Assembly: GCA_046263255.1 (NCBI GenBank)
Contig: JBHELD010000047.1
Span: 1-18,015, forward strand
Reading direction: 5' to 3'
Length of the DNA stretch: 18,015 bases
Source: JALZEG01 sp046263255
GTDB lineage: Bacteria; Actinomycetota; CADDZG01; WHSQ01
Of the stretch, positions 1-6,926 are shown piece after piece. The notes below the pieces were generated by a model. That model had not been told where the DNA came from. It worked only from the letters and a program-made list of their open reading frames with translations, and did not search any database. Position 1 is the first letter of the stretch, and each line of letters starts with the position of its first letter. Both the position numbers and the translations under genes were made by a program.

Positions 1-1279
1 CGTAGTAACCCGCGCCGTAACCCTTTCGGATCACGATAGTGATCTTCGGCACCGTCGCCTCCGATACTGCAAAGAGCATCTTGGCCCCGTGCCGGATGAT
101 CCCCTGCTTCTCCACGGCGCTGCCGACGAGGAACCCCGGGCAGTCCATCAAGAAGACGAGAGGGATCGAGAACGCGTCGCACAGCCACACGAACCGCGCC
201 GCCTTGTCCGCGGCGTTCACGTCCAGCGCGCCGCCGAGGACCTTCGGCTGGTTCGCGACGATCCCGACGGACCGGCCCCCGAGGCGTGCGAACCCGGTGA
301 CGACGTTGCGCGCCCAATCCGGCTTCACGGGGAAGAAGTCCCCGTCGTCGACGACCGCATCGATCACGCGGTGCACGTCGTATGCCCGCCGGGGGTTCGC
401 GGGGACGACGTCGTACAGCTCCTCGGCGCGGCGTCCGGCGGGATCCGTCGTCGCACGCACCGGAGGGCTCTCGAGGTTGGACGACGGGAAGTAGGACAGG
501 TACTTGCGCACCGCGGCGATGCACGCCTCGTCGTTCGGGACCTCGAGGTCGGCGACGCCCGAGATCCGGCAGTGCACCTTCGATCCGCCCATCTCCTCCG
601 CGGTGACGTCCTCCCCCACCGCGGCCTTCACCAGGTGCGGACCGGCGAGCGCCATGTTCGACGTCCCCTCCACCATGGGGACGAAGTCGGCGAGACCGGG
701 GATGTACGCGGTGCCGGCCGCGCCGGGGCCCATCATCGCCGCGACCTGCGGCACGACGCCGCTCATCACGACCTGCTCGCGGAAGAGGTCTCCGGTGCGG
801 GCGAACATCGAGCCCGTCGCCTCCTGGATGCGCGCGCCGGCGGAGTCGACGAGCCACACGATCGGGATCCGCTCCCGGAGCGCGATCTCCCGGACGCGCG
901 CCGCCTTCATCTCCGTGACCATCCCCATCGACCCGGCCATGACCGTGAAGTCGTAGGCGATCAGCGCGACGCGGCGCCCGTCGATCGATCCCACTCCCGT
1001 CACCACGCCGTCGGCGGGAGTGAACTTTCCCTGCATCGCCGGCGACGACGACTGGTGGTGCGCGAGCAGCCCCTGCTCGACGAAGGACCCCTCGTCGAAC
1101 AGGAGGTCGACGCGCTCCCGAGCGGTGAGCTTCCCGGAGCCGTGCTGCCGCTGGATCCTTTCGGGGCCGCCCATCCCGAGATGCTTGCGCTTGCGGTCCG
1201 CCAGGATCTCGACGTGCTCCCTCATCTCGGGGCCGTCGTAGGAGTACGTGATGGAGCTGCGCGTCTCGGACACGTGCAT
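1..1279 (-). CDS. Acyl-CoA carboxylase carboxyltransferase (beta) subunit, propionyl-CoA carboxylase-like; 3' end missing
   Basis: Biotin-dependent acyl-CoA carboxylase beta subunit, which moves the carboxyl group from carboxybiotin to an acyl-CoA such as propionyl-CoA or acetyl-CoA in the cytoplasm. Reading the complement gives the family N-terminus with GSGKLTARERVDLLFDEGSF, then a first crotonase-like half with the oxyanion-hole stretch VDSAGARIQE and MMGPGAAGTAYIPGLADF. The second half has DCPGFLVGSAVEKQGIIRHG and ends at the window edge in RKGYGAGYY. About 426 residues are present; family members are usually 510-540, so roughly the last 90 are outside. I chose the ATG at 1279 because AAAGG lies seven bases upstream; an in-frame ATG at 1225 is the alternative. 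It lies 67 bases after the enoyl-CoA hydratase-family gene on the same strand. Substrate cannot be settled from this part; PccB-like is the best guess. Confidence 0.93.
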   Translation of the reverse strand, partial: MHVSETRSSITYSYDGPEMREHVEILADRKRKHLGMGGPERIQRQHGSGKLTARERVDLLFDEGSFVEQGLLAHHQSSSPAMQGKFTPADGVVTGVGSIDGRRVALIAYDFTVMAGSMGMVTEMKAARVREIALRERIPIVWLVDSAGARIQEATGSMFARTGDLFREQVVMSGVVPQVAAMMGPGAAGTAYIPGLADFVPMVEGTSNMALAGPHLVKAAVGEDVTAEEMGGSKVHCRISGVADLEVPNDEACIAAVRKYLSYFPSSNLESPPVRATTDPAGRRAEELYDVVPANPRRAYDVHRVIDAVVDDGDFFPVKPDWARNVVTGFARLGGRSVGIVANQPKVLGGALDVNAADKAARFVWLCDAFSIPLVFLMDCPGFLVGSAVEKQGIIRHGAKMLFAVSEATVPKITIVIRKGYGAGYY

Positions 1280-1346
1280 GCACCTGCCTTTGAGGCCCTT
1301 CGCCGGCGCGGTCCGCCGAAGTCTTCCCGGGCTCGCGCCTAGGAGG

Positions 1347-2138
1347 TTAGCGCCCCTTGAACTGCGGGGGACGCTTCTGCAGGAACGCCGTCACGCCCTC
1401 GGCCGCGTCCTCGGACTCGAGGCACAGCGAGAGCATCCCGTTCAGGTACGCGAGCTTCTGCTCGAAGTCCATGTCCTCGGCCGCGTAGTACGACGACTTC
1501 CCCAACGAGAGCACGACCCGGCTCTTCGAGCGCAGCGTCCCGGCCAGCTCCGCCACCGCGGCGTCCAGCTCGATGCGCGGGACGACCCGGTTCACGAAGC
1601 CCCAGCGCGCGCCCTCGCTCGCGGAGATCCGGCGGCCGGTGAGCATGAGGTCGAGCGCGACCTTGCGCGGCAGGTCTCTGTGGACCATCGCCGCGACCAT
1701 GAAGGGCCAGAGCCCCACGTCCACCTCCGGCATCCCCAGCTCGGCGTCGGCCGCCGCGACGACGAGGTCGCACGACAGCATGAGGCCGAAGCCACCGGCA
1801 AGGGCGTGTCCGTTGACGCGCGCGACCACCGGCAGCGGCGACTCGCGCAGGCGCCGGAACAGCGCCCCGACCTCCCCCCGTTCGCGCCGGCCGCCGGTCT
1901 TCGAGGTGGCCGTGCTCCCGGCGAGGTCTCCGCCCGCGCAGAAGGCCCTGTCGCCCGCGCCGGTGAGGACGGCGACGAAGACCGCCGGATCGTCCTCGGC
2001 CGCCGCGAGCGCGGCCGTCAGGCCTCGCACGACCGCGGGGCCGAGCGCGTTGCGGCGGTCTTCCCTCGAGATCGTGATGGTGGCGACTCCGGCGTCGACG
2101 ACGGAGACGACGGGGTCGCCGGATGGCGATCCGGTCAA
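1347..2138 (-). CDS. Enoyl-CoA hydratase/isomerase family (crotonase) protein
   Basis: Crotonase-fold acyl-CoA enzyme of 263 residues, the usual family length. The CoA/oxyanion segment CAGGDL is at about residues 67-72 and the second oxyanion segment GHALAGGFGLML at about 110-121, followed by MPEVDVGLWP. The acid equivalent to Glu164 of rat hydratase is present (about E138), but the position of Glu144 is glycine (about G118), so a classical hydratase reaction is uncertain and an isomerase or other crotonase reaction is possible. The start is TTG, and TTGA overlaps the stop codon of the preceding winged-helix gene, which suggests translational coupling. It sits just upstream of the acyl-CoA carboxylase subunit, pointing to fatty or branched-chain acyl-CoA catabolism. 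The exact substrate is not readable from sequence. Confidence 0.9.
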   Translation of the reverse strand: MTGSPSGDPVVSVVDAGVATITISREDRRNALGPAVVRGLTAALAAAEDDPAVFVAVLTGAGDRAFCAGGDLAGSTATSKTGGRRERGEVGALFRRLRESPLPVVARVNGHALAGGFGLMLSCDLVVAAADAELGMPEVDVGLWPFMVAAMVHRDLPRKVALDLMLTGRRISASEGARWGFVNRVVPRIELDAAVAELAGTLRSKSRVVLSLGKSSYYAAEDMDFEQKLAYLNGMLSLCLESEDAAEGVTAFLQKRPPQFKGR

Positions 2139-2773
2139 CCCCGCCCGGATCTGAGGATGTCGAGGACGGCGCGGGCGTCCTCGTCCTCGATGGGGGCCGG
2201 ACCACCGTCGCCGCCGGCGGCCCTGGGCGCGGGACCGAACGCCTTGCGCAGGTTCTCCTCGGCCCGCTCGAGCGCCTCCTCCGCCGCCTTCAGCCTCACG
2301 CGCAGATCGGTCTCGCGCCGCCTCGCCTCCTCGAGGGACTCCTCGAGCTCGGCGACCCGGGTCCGGTGCTGCTGGCTCTCGGCGGCGAACGCGTCGACCT
2401 GGGCCGCCCGCAGGCCGTCGTCCCGCGCCAGCTCGAGCAGCCGGTCCACGACCGCCCGCCCCAGGTCGTCGTAGTTCAGGCGCGTGGTCCGCTTGGCGGC
2501 GCGGCTCGGGAGCATCGCCTCGGCGTCCTCGAGGCGCACCGGGGCCGTCGACTTCAGGGCGATGATCGTGTTGCGGCCCCTGCGCCCGCGCTGGACGACC
2601 TCGATCCGGCCGAGCTCCTCCAGCAGCTTGATCACCTCGGCGCTGCGGACGGAGTTCAGCCCGGCCTCGGCCGCGACGGCTCTCAGCTTGCCTTCGAAGG
2701 TGTCTCCCTCGGCCGATTCGGCGAGGGTCTCCAGCAGGCGGTTGGCCAGCTCGTGGAGGTTCGTTCGGGCCAT
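2135..2773 (-). CDS. Winged-helix-like N-terminus with C-terminal coiled coil, putative DNA-binding protein
   Basis: A 212-residue protein that I cannot name. The first 75 residues or so look like a winged-helix domain: helices with AAEAGLNSVRSAEVIKLLEE followed by a basic beta-wing (RIEVVQRGRRGRNTIIAL). Residues about 120-175 are a long heptad-rich coiled coil full of E, R and L (for example VAELEESLEEARRRETDLRV). A Gly/Pro-rich linker leads to a short acidic C-terminal helix. The coiled coil suggests it acts as a dimer. It follows the BldC-like gene after 83 bases containing its own apparent promoter and operator repeats, and its stop codon overlaps the TTG start of the crotonase gene, so it probably regulates or is co-transcribed with the acyl-CoA genes. 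DNA binding is an inference from the predicted fold. Confidence 0.75.
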   Translation of the reverse strand: MARTNLHELANRLLETLAESAEGDTFEGKLRAVAAEAGLNSVRSAEVIKLLEELGRIEVVQRGRRGRNTIIALKSTAPVRLEDAEAMLPSRAAKRTTRLNYDDLGRAVVDRLLELARDDGLRAAQVDAFAAESQQHRTRVAELEESLEEARRRETDLRVRLKAAEEALERAEENLRKAFGPAPRAAGGDGGPAPIEDEDARAVLDILRSGRG

Positions 2774-2797
2774 GGGGGCAGCCGTTTCCTGTGGGTT

Positions 2798-2838
2798 ATT
2801 AGGGGACGCCTAATCTTATCCGGCGGCCCGCATTAGGC
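2798..2838 (-). promoter_or_regulatory. Promoter with overlapping ATTAGG(C) operator-like repeats, upstream of the winged-helix gene
   Basis: On the minus strand a -35-like TTGCCT (2835-2840) and a -10-like TAAGAT (2813-2818) are separated by 16 bases. The same DNA carries ATTAGG three times: 2798-2803 and 2832-2837 in direct orientation on the plus strand, and inverted as CCTAAT at 2809-2814. GCCTAAT (2808-2814) and ATTAGGC (2832-2838) form a perfect 7-base inverted repeat with centres 24 bases apart. ATTAGG and CCTAAT at 2798-2814 form a second one. The placement over both promoter elements is what a repressor operator would look like. Which regulator binds is unknown; the BldC-like and winged-helix neighbours are the obvious candidates. 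Confidence 0.5.
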
Positions 2839-2856
2839 AAATGAAGCCTGTCGCCT

Positions 2857-3060
2857 CTAGAGCTCCTCGAGCCCTCGGGCGATCGCCTCGATGCGGCTGG
2901 CGGGGAAGCGGCGGTGGCCGCCGAGCGTCACCATGTGCGGGAGCTTGCCGTCCTTGGCCCAACGGGACACGGTCTTGGGCGACACCCGGAGGATCCGCGC
3001 GGCCTCGGCCGTCTTCAGATAACGCTCGTCCTGCTCCGTGTGCTCCTGCAAGTCCAGCAT
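2857..3060 (-). CDS. BldC-like MerR-family helix-turn-helix regulator
   Basis: A 67-residue single-domain DNA-binding protein. Residues about 15-50 hold KTAEAARILRVSPKTVSRWA followed by KDGKLPHMVTLGGHRRFP, which is the signature of the BldC group of MerR-like winged-helix proteins: helix-turn-helix, then the GGHRR wing. BldC of Streptomyces binds direct repeats cooperatively and controls developmental genes; whether this protein controls development here is not known. GGGAG lies seven bases upstream of the ATG. It precedes, on the same strand, a second putative DNA-binding gene whose promoter contains repeated ATTAGG motifs. A plasmid or phage excisionase is less likely, because the wing sequence matches the BldC type and no other mobile-element genes are nearby. 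Confidence 0.85.
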   Translation of the reverse strand: MLDLQEHTEQDERYLKTAEAARILRVSPKTVSRWAKDGKLPHMVTLGGHRRFPASRIEAIARGLEEL

Positions 3061-3314
3061 CCCATCGCTCCCGAGGAGGTCCGTATTGCCCGTTGAGGCT
3101 TTATCGGCGGATTCGGCCCCTTCCTTGAAAACCCAATCGAGGGGTCAGGTGGTTGCCCTGCTCGGAAGAGCGAACGATCGCCGCGGCCGGGACCGCGCGG
3201 AACGAGCCGCACGGGCGGACCGATAGCGAGGACGGCGGTCGTCCCGGAGGAACCCTAAAAAGCGGTGTGGGTGACGGAGGGACGGCCGCCGCCCGCAGCG
3301 ACGAAGAACGGAGC

Positions 3315-3332
3315 CGGAGGCCCTAGGCCTCC
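3315..3332 (-). terminator. Short inverted repeat over the stop codon of the anti-sigma gene
   Basis: GGAGGCC (3316-3322) and GGCCTCC (3326-3332) form a perfect 7-base stem whose three-base loop is the TAG stop of the anti-sigma gene. The transcript continues with GGCTCC and then a weakly T-containing stretch, so this may act as a weak terminator or mRNA 3' protection. There is no proper U-run. Confidence 0.3.
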
Positions 3333-3556
3333 TCGATCATCCCGGCGATCCTGTGCTTCAGCGACTCGGGGCACTGCTGGCAGCCGCGCAGCCGCGAGAT
3401 CAGCGCCTTGACCTCGACCTCGAGGCCGTAGCGCTCGTAGCAGGGCCGGCACTCCTCCAGATGAGCCCGGATGCTGAGGGTCTCCTCGGCGGCCACGGGC
3501 TCGCCGTCGATCAGCAGGTAGGCCCGCTGGAGGGTCTCCCTGCAGATCGGCTTCAT
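3323..3556 (-). CDS. rsrA: RsrA-like zinc-binding anti-sigma factor (mycothiol-system anti-sigma factor family)
   Basis: A 77-residue cytoplasmic anti-sigma factor of the ZAS family. It shows the diagnostic H-x3-C-x2-C motif (H32, C36, C39 in HLEECRPCYERYGLE), an N-terminal cysteine (C5 in MKPIC) and a C-terminal CQQC pair. In the characterised Streptomyces homologue the zinc-ligand cysteines form a disulfide under thiol oxidation and release SigR. The ATG at 3556 starts 19 bases after the sigma-factor stop and gives a protein of normal RsrA size. A GTG at 3619 would add 21 residues of unrelated composition and overlap the sigma gene, so I did not use it. Position directly downstream of the sigR-like gene on the same strand supports the sigma/anti-sigma pairing. 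Confidence 0.92.
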   Translation of the reverse strand: MKPICRETLQRAYLLIDGEPVAAEETLSIRAHLEECRPCYERYGLEVEVKALISRLRGCQQCPESLKHRIAGMIEEA

Positions 3557-3575
3557 CTCGTTTTCACCATGTCGG

Positions 3576-4190
3576 CTAGTCCCCCCGGTTGCCGTCCCTG
3601 GAGCTTCGCACGATGCCACGATCCTTCGCTAGCTCCCATAACCGCTTCTGCAGCGCCTTTCTTCCCCGGTGCAGACGCGACATGACGGTGCCGAGCGGCA
3701 CGTCCATGATCTCGGCCATCTCGGCATAGGAGAAGCCTTCGACGTCGGACAGGACTACCGCGAGGCGGAACTGCTCGGGGAGGTCGTCGATCGCCTCGAT
3801 GATGTCGGAGTCCACGAGCGAGTCCAGCACGATCCTCTCGGGCGTCTGCGAGAACTGGTCGTCGTGGTTCTTCAGCTCCTGATACAGGTCGAAGTCCTCG
3901 ACCTCGTCCGCCGACACCTTCTTCGGCTCCCGCTGCTTCTTCCGGTACGTGTTGATGTAGGCGTTCGTCATGATCCGGAACAGCCACGCCTTCAGGTTCG
4001 TCCCCGGCTCGAACCGATCGAACGAGCGGTAGGCGCGGAGCATCGTCTCCTGGACCAGGTCCTCGGCGTCGGCTGGGTTGCGCGTCATCCTCAGGGCCGA
4101 CGCGTAGAGCGAGTCGAGCAGCGGCAGCGTGCCCTCGGTGAAGCGGGCCTTGTCGTTCGCCGTGAGGTTCGCCCGGCGCGCCTCAGCCAC
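3576..4190 (-). CDS. sigR: ECF sigma factor, SigR/SigH type
   Basis: ECF sigma-70 factor of about 204 residues. Region 2 contains SALRMTRNPADAEDLVQETM and continues FEPGTNLKAWLFRIMTNAYI with NTYRKKQREP, nearly the text of Streptomyces SigR. Region 4 contains DLPEQFRLAVVLSDVEGFSY, AEMAEIMDVPLGTVMSRLHR and GRKALQKRL. In actinobacteria this sigma responds to thiol-oxidative stress and directs genes for thioredoxin, mycothiol and proteolysis; the cognate anti-sigma gene follows at once. I prefer the GTG at 4190: a GGGGG tract lies eight bases upstream and it overlaps the ddl stop by eight bases. A GTG at 4205 would add five residues and lacks a good ribosome site. No GGAAT-type SigR promoter was recognised immediately upstream. 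Confidence 0.93.
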   Translation of the reverse strand: MAEARRANLTANDKARFTEGTLPLLDSLYASALRMTRNPADAEDLVQETMLRAYRSFDRFEPGTNLKAWLFRIMTNAYINTYRKKQREPKKVSADEVEDFDLYQELKNHDDQFSQTPERIVLDSLVDSDIIEAIDDLPEQFRLAVVLSDVEGFSYAEMAEIMDVPLGTVMSRLHRGRKALQKRLWELAKDRGIVRSSRDGNRGD

Positions 4191-5361
4191 GGGTCTTGCC
4201 CCCACGCAGCCCGGCGAGCATCGCGGAGTCGAAAGCGAACAGCAGCCCGGCCGCCTCGTCGCGGCGCACGAGCGCGGAGTCTATGAGCGACTGCACGAGC
4301 TCTCCGAAGGAGACGCCGGACGCCTCCCACAGGTAGAACGCGAGCGAGCCGGGCATCGTGTTGATCTCCATAAGCCATGTGTCGCCGGTTTCCTCGTCCA
4401 CGAAACTGTCGATCCGCGCCACTCCGGCGGCGCCGACCGCCGCGAAGGCGGCGAGCGCGTTGTCCTGGACCTGCTTCGTCACCTCGTCGGGGATGGGGGC
4501 CGGGATCCGGCGGTCCTGCGACTCCATCCCCGACGTCTTGCCGCCGGGCGCCCCCTTGCCGCCGCGCATGTACTTGTCCTCGAACGAGAGGAACTCCTGC
4601 CACTTCACGGGCTGCTCGCACACCGAGGCGCGGGGAGGAAGCCCCGGGCCGCCGAGAACCGAGCAGTTCACCTCGATGCAGCCCTCCATCGCCCTCTCCA
4701 CGAGGATCCGGTCGTCGTAGCGGCGGGCCACGTCGAGGGTCCCGCGCAGGCGGTCGCGGTCGGGGGCCGCTCCGATGCCGACGCTCGAGCCGAGCCGCGA
4801 CGGCTTGACGAACGCCGGATAGCCGATCGTCGTCTCGATCCGGTCGAGCACCGCGCCCTCGCCGGCGTCGAGCTCGGCGGCGGAGACGACGTCGTGGGGC
4901 ACGACCGGGAGCCCGGCCCCGGCGAACACCGTCTTCATCTCGATCTTGTTCATGCCGATCGCAGAGGCGAGCACGCCGCTCCCCGCGTACGGGATGCCGG
5001 CCATCTCGAGCAGCCCCTGCAGGGTCCCGTCCTCGCCGAACGTTCCGTGGATGCACGGGAGCACGACGTCCAGGGCGATCCTTCGGGGGCCTTTGAGGCG
5101 CCCGCCGGGGACCTGGAGGGCCCCGCTCCCGTCGAGCGGGAGCGCGACCTCCTCGCCGGCCTCTGCGGCACGTCCCTTCTTGTGGACGTCGAGATCGTTC
5201 AGCGCCGGCGACGTGAGCCACCGGCCCTCGCGCGTCACGTAGACCGGCACGACCTCGTGCCGCTCGGACAACGCCGCCATCGCCTGGTGGGCCGTCACGA
5301 TCGAGACGTCGTGCTCGACCGAACGCCCTCCGAACACGACGCCCACGTTGAGCTTCCCCAT
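4183..5361 (-). CDS. ddl: D-alanine--D-alanine ligase
   Basis: ATP-grasp enzyme of 392 residues that joins two D-alanines for peptidoglycan precursors in the cytoplasm. Visible motifs are GGRSVEHDVS (about 11-20), CIHGTFGEDGTLQGLLEMAG (about 103-122), the ATP-binding VKPSRLGSSVGI (about 185-196), and the metal ligands D318, E332 and N334 in ARIDSF and MEINTMPGS. The omega-loop pair K263-Y264 matches dipeptide ligases rather than the KF of depsipeptide ligases. About 30 residues follow the usual end (after SLIDSALVRRDEA). It starts 37 bases after the MurF-like gene and its stop overlaps the sigma-factor start, so it belongs to the same operon. MurF uses the dipeptide this enzyme makes, which fits the order. 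Confidence 0.96.
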   Translation of the reverse strand: MGKLNVGVVFGGRSVEHDVSIVTAHQAMAALSERHEVVPVYVTREGRWLTSPALNDLDVHKKGRAAEAGEEVALPLDGSGALQVPGGRLKGPRRIALDVVLPCIHGTFGEDGTLQGLLEMAGIPYAGSGVLASAIGMNKIEMKTVFAGAGLPVVPHDVVSAAELDAGEGAVLDRIETTIGYPAFVKPSRLGSSVGIGAAPDRDRLRGTLDVARRYDDRILVERAMEGCIEVNCSVLGGPGLPPRASVCEQPVKWQEFLSFEDKYMRGGKGAPGGKTSGMESQDRRIPAPIPDEVTKQVQDNALAAFAAVGAAGVARIDSFVDEETGDTWLMEINTMPGSLAFYLWEASGVSFGELVQSLIDSALVRRDEAAGLLFAFDSAMLAGLRGGKTRG

Positions 5362-5398
5362 GGCGCCGAGTCTATGGGTCCCCGCCCGATCCGGACCG

Positions 5399-6922
5399 TC
5401 AGCCCTCGTACTGGTCGGGAAGGTCGTTCTCGAACAGCACCACGTCGCCGCCGCCGACGATCCCGGCGAGCTCGGCGGTGGCCTCCTCGAGCGACGCGAC
5501 CGCGATCGTCCGGGCGCGGCCCCCGGTCGCGCCGGCGACGAGCGCGTCGCGGTTCACCCGCGCGACGACGATCAGCACGTCCGCCACCTCGCCGGCGCGG
5601 CGCCCGAGCTCCTCGTTCGCCGCCTGCTGCAGCTTCCCGAGCTCGACGATCCCGGGAGTCACGACGATCCTCTGCCGCGCCGGCATGGCCGCGAGGACCT
5701 CGAGCGCGGCCGCCGCGCCGTCGGGATTCGAGTTGAACGCGTCGTCCAGCACCGTGACGCCGCCCGGCGCCCCGATCAGCTGGAGCCGGTGCTCGACCGG
5801 CGTCAGCGCGGCGATGCGGGGCGCCAACGACGCGAGCCCGGCCCCCGCGGCCCGCGCGACCGCGACGCCGGCGAGCACGTGACCGATCGAGTGGCGCCCC
5901 AGCAGCTTCGTCGAGGCTTCCAGCCTCTCCCCCGAACGCCGGTCGACGACGGTCATCCGCGTTCCCGCCCGCGTGATCTCGACGGCCTCGGCCGTCACGT
6001 CCGGCGACCCCGCCGGGTCGAGCCCGTAGCGCACCACCTCGACCCCCGCCAGCTCGCGCGCGAGGCCGCGGATCGTCGCGTCGTCGGAGTTCACGATCGC
6101 GATGCCGCCGGGCGCGAGCGTGTCGACGATCTCCAGCTTCGCCCGCGCGATGGCCTCGGCCGAGCCGAAGCTCTCGAGGTGCGCGGTCCCTATCGCGGTC
6201 AGCACCGCGATCCGGTGGTTGACGAGCCGTCCGATCTCGGCGATGTCGCCGCGCCGGCGCGCGCCCATCTCGACGACGAAGTAGCGGTGGCGCGGCTCGA
6301 GGTGCTCGTTGATCGCGCGGCACACGCCCATCGTCGTGTTGAACGAGCCCGGAGTGACGAGCGCGTCGGGGCCGAGCAGCGCCCCCACGGCGAACTTGGT
6401 CGAGGTCTTCCCGTACGAGCCGGTGATGCCGACGACCGTCGGCGAGACCTCCGCGAGCTTGCGCCGCGCCCTTCGGAGGTACGACCGGTTGACCGCGGCC
6501 TGGACCGGCGTAAGCGCCCAGTCGGCCGCCGGGATCAGCAGCGGCGCCCCCACGAACGCCGCCGTCGTCGCCAGCGCCCACGTCACCAGGTCGGCGGGCG
6601 CGCCGCCGAGCCACAGGTGCGCCGCCGCCGGCGGGAGGACGACCCCGAGCAGCGCCAACGCGGTCGCGGTCACGAGGATCCTCCACGCGCGCCCGGTCAT
6701 CACCAACGGCTTCTTCGCCGTCGACGGCTTCAGGAACCACGCCTTGTCCCGGTTCGACCTCAGCCAGCGGCGGAAGCTCGGGCGTTTGTAGGCCTCGAGC
6801 TGGAAGACGTGCAGGGCCCGCCGCAGCCTTACGCACTGGAACGCGGTGAACAGCGGGACGATCCCGTAGACGATCGTCCGCAGGACGACGGAGTATCCGG
6901 TGAACGGATCGGCGCGGCCCAC
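5399..6922 (-). CDS. Membrane-anchored Mur ligase, MurF-like
   Basis: A 507-residue Mur-ligase family protein. Residues 1-140 or so are not the usual UDP-binding MurF domain but contain about three membrane segments (near 12-29, 82-103 and 111-136) separated by a basic loop. The ATP-binding middle domain starts near 163 with VVGITGSYGKTSTKF and contains SFNTTMGVCRAINEHL, VVEMGARRRGDIAEIGRL and AIGTAHLESFGS. The C-terminal domain has VEHRLQ and DDAFNSNPDG, typical of MurF. It probably adds D-Ala-D-Ala, or a related unit, to a cell-wall precursor at the membrane; the ddl gene next door supports this. The GTG at 6922, four bases after the hydrolase stop, is the only good start before the first membrane segment; the ribosome site (GAGG) is very close. 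MurT-like or another Mur-ligase role is possible. Confidence 0.82.
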   Translation of the reverse strand: MGRADPFTGYSVVLRTIVYGIVPLFTAFQCVRLRRALHVFQLEAYKRPSFRRWLRSNRDKAWFLKPSTAKKPLVMTGRAWRILVTATALALLGVVLPPAAAHLWLGGAPADLVTWALATTAAFVGAPLLIPAADWALTPVQAAVNRSYLRRARRKLAEVSPTVVGITGSYGKTSTKFAVGALLGPDALVTPGSFNTTMGVCRAINEHLEPRHRYFVVEMGARRRGDIAEIGRLVNHRIAVLTAIGTAHLESFGSAEAIARAKLEIVDTLAPGGIAIVNSDDATIRGLARELAGVEVVRYGLDPAGSPDVTAEAVEITRAGTRMTVVDRRSGERLEASTKLLGRHSIGHVLAGVAVARAAGAGLASLAPRIAALTPVEHRLQLIGAPGGVTVLDDAFNSNPDGAAAALEVLAAMPARQRIVVTPGIVELGKLQQAANEELGRRAGEVADVLIVVARVNRDALVAGATGGRARTIAVASLEEATAELAGIVGGGDVVLFENDLPDQYEG

Positions 6923-6926
6923 GACC

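Noticed and set aside
89..1342. Long plus-strand open frame of about 417 codons over the left edge
   Set aside because: It is antisense to the acyl-CoA carboxylase subunit, whose protein matches the family throughout. The plus-strand translation is rich in Arg, His and Asp, a typical by-product of GC-rich codon use. The same applies to the long antisense frames at 4129-5736, 5348-7147, 6900-8294 and 10750-13347.
3323..3619. Longer anti-sigma protein starting at the GTG at 3619
   Set aside because: The extra 21 residues overlap the sigma gene and have no counterpart in RsrA, whereas the ATG at 3556 gives the normal family length.
4183..5361. Ddl might be a D-Ala-D-Lac ligase giving intrinsic glycopeptide resistance, because of the Phe in FLSFEDKY
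   Set aside because: Aligned with E. coli DdlB (YDYEAKY), the specificity residue Tyr216 corresponds to Y264 in DKY, which is kept. The Phe is at a different position, so a normal dipeptide ligase is expected.
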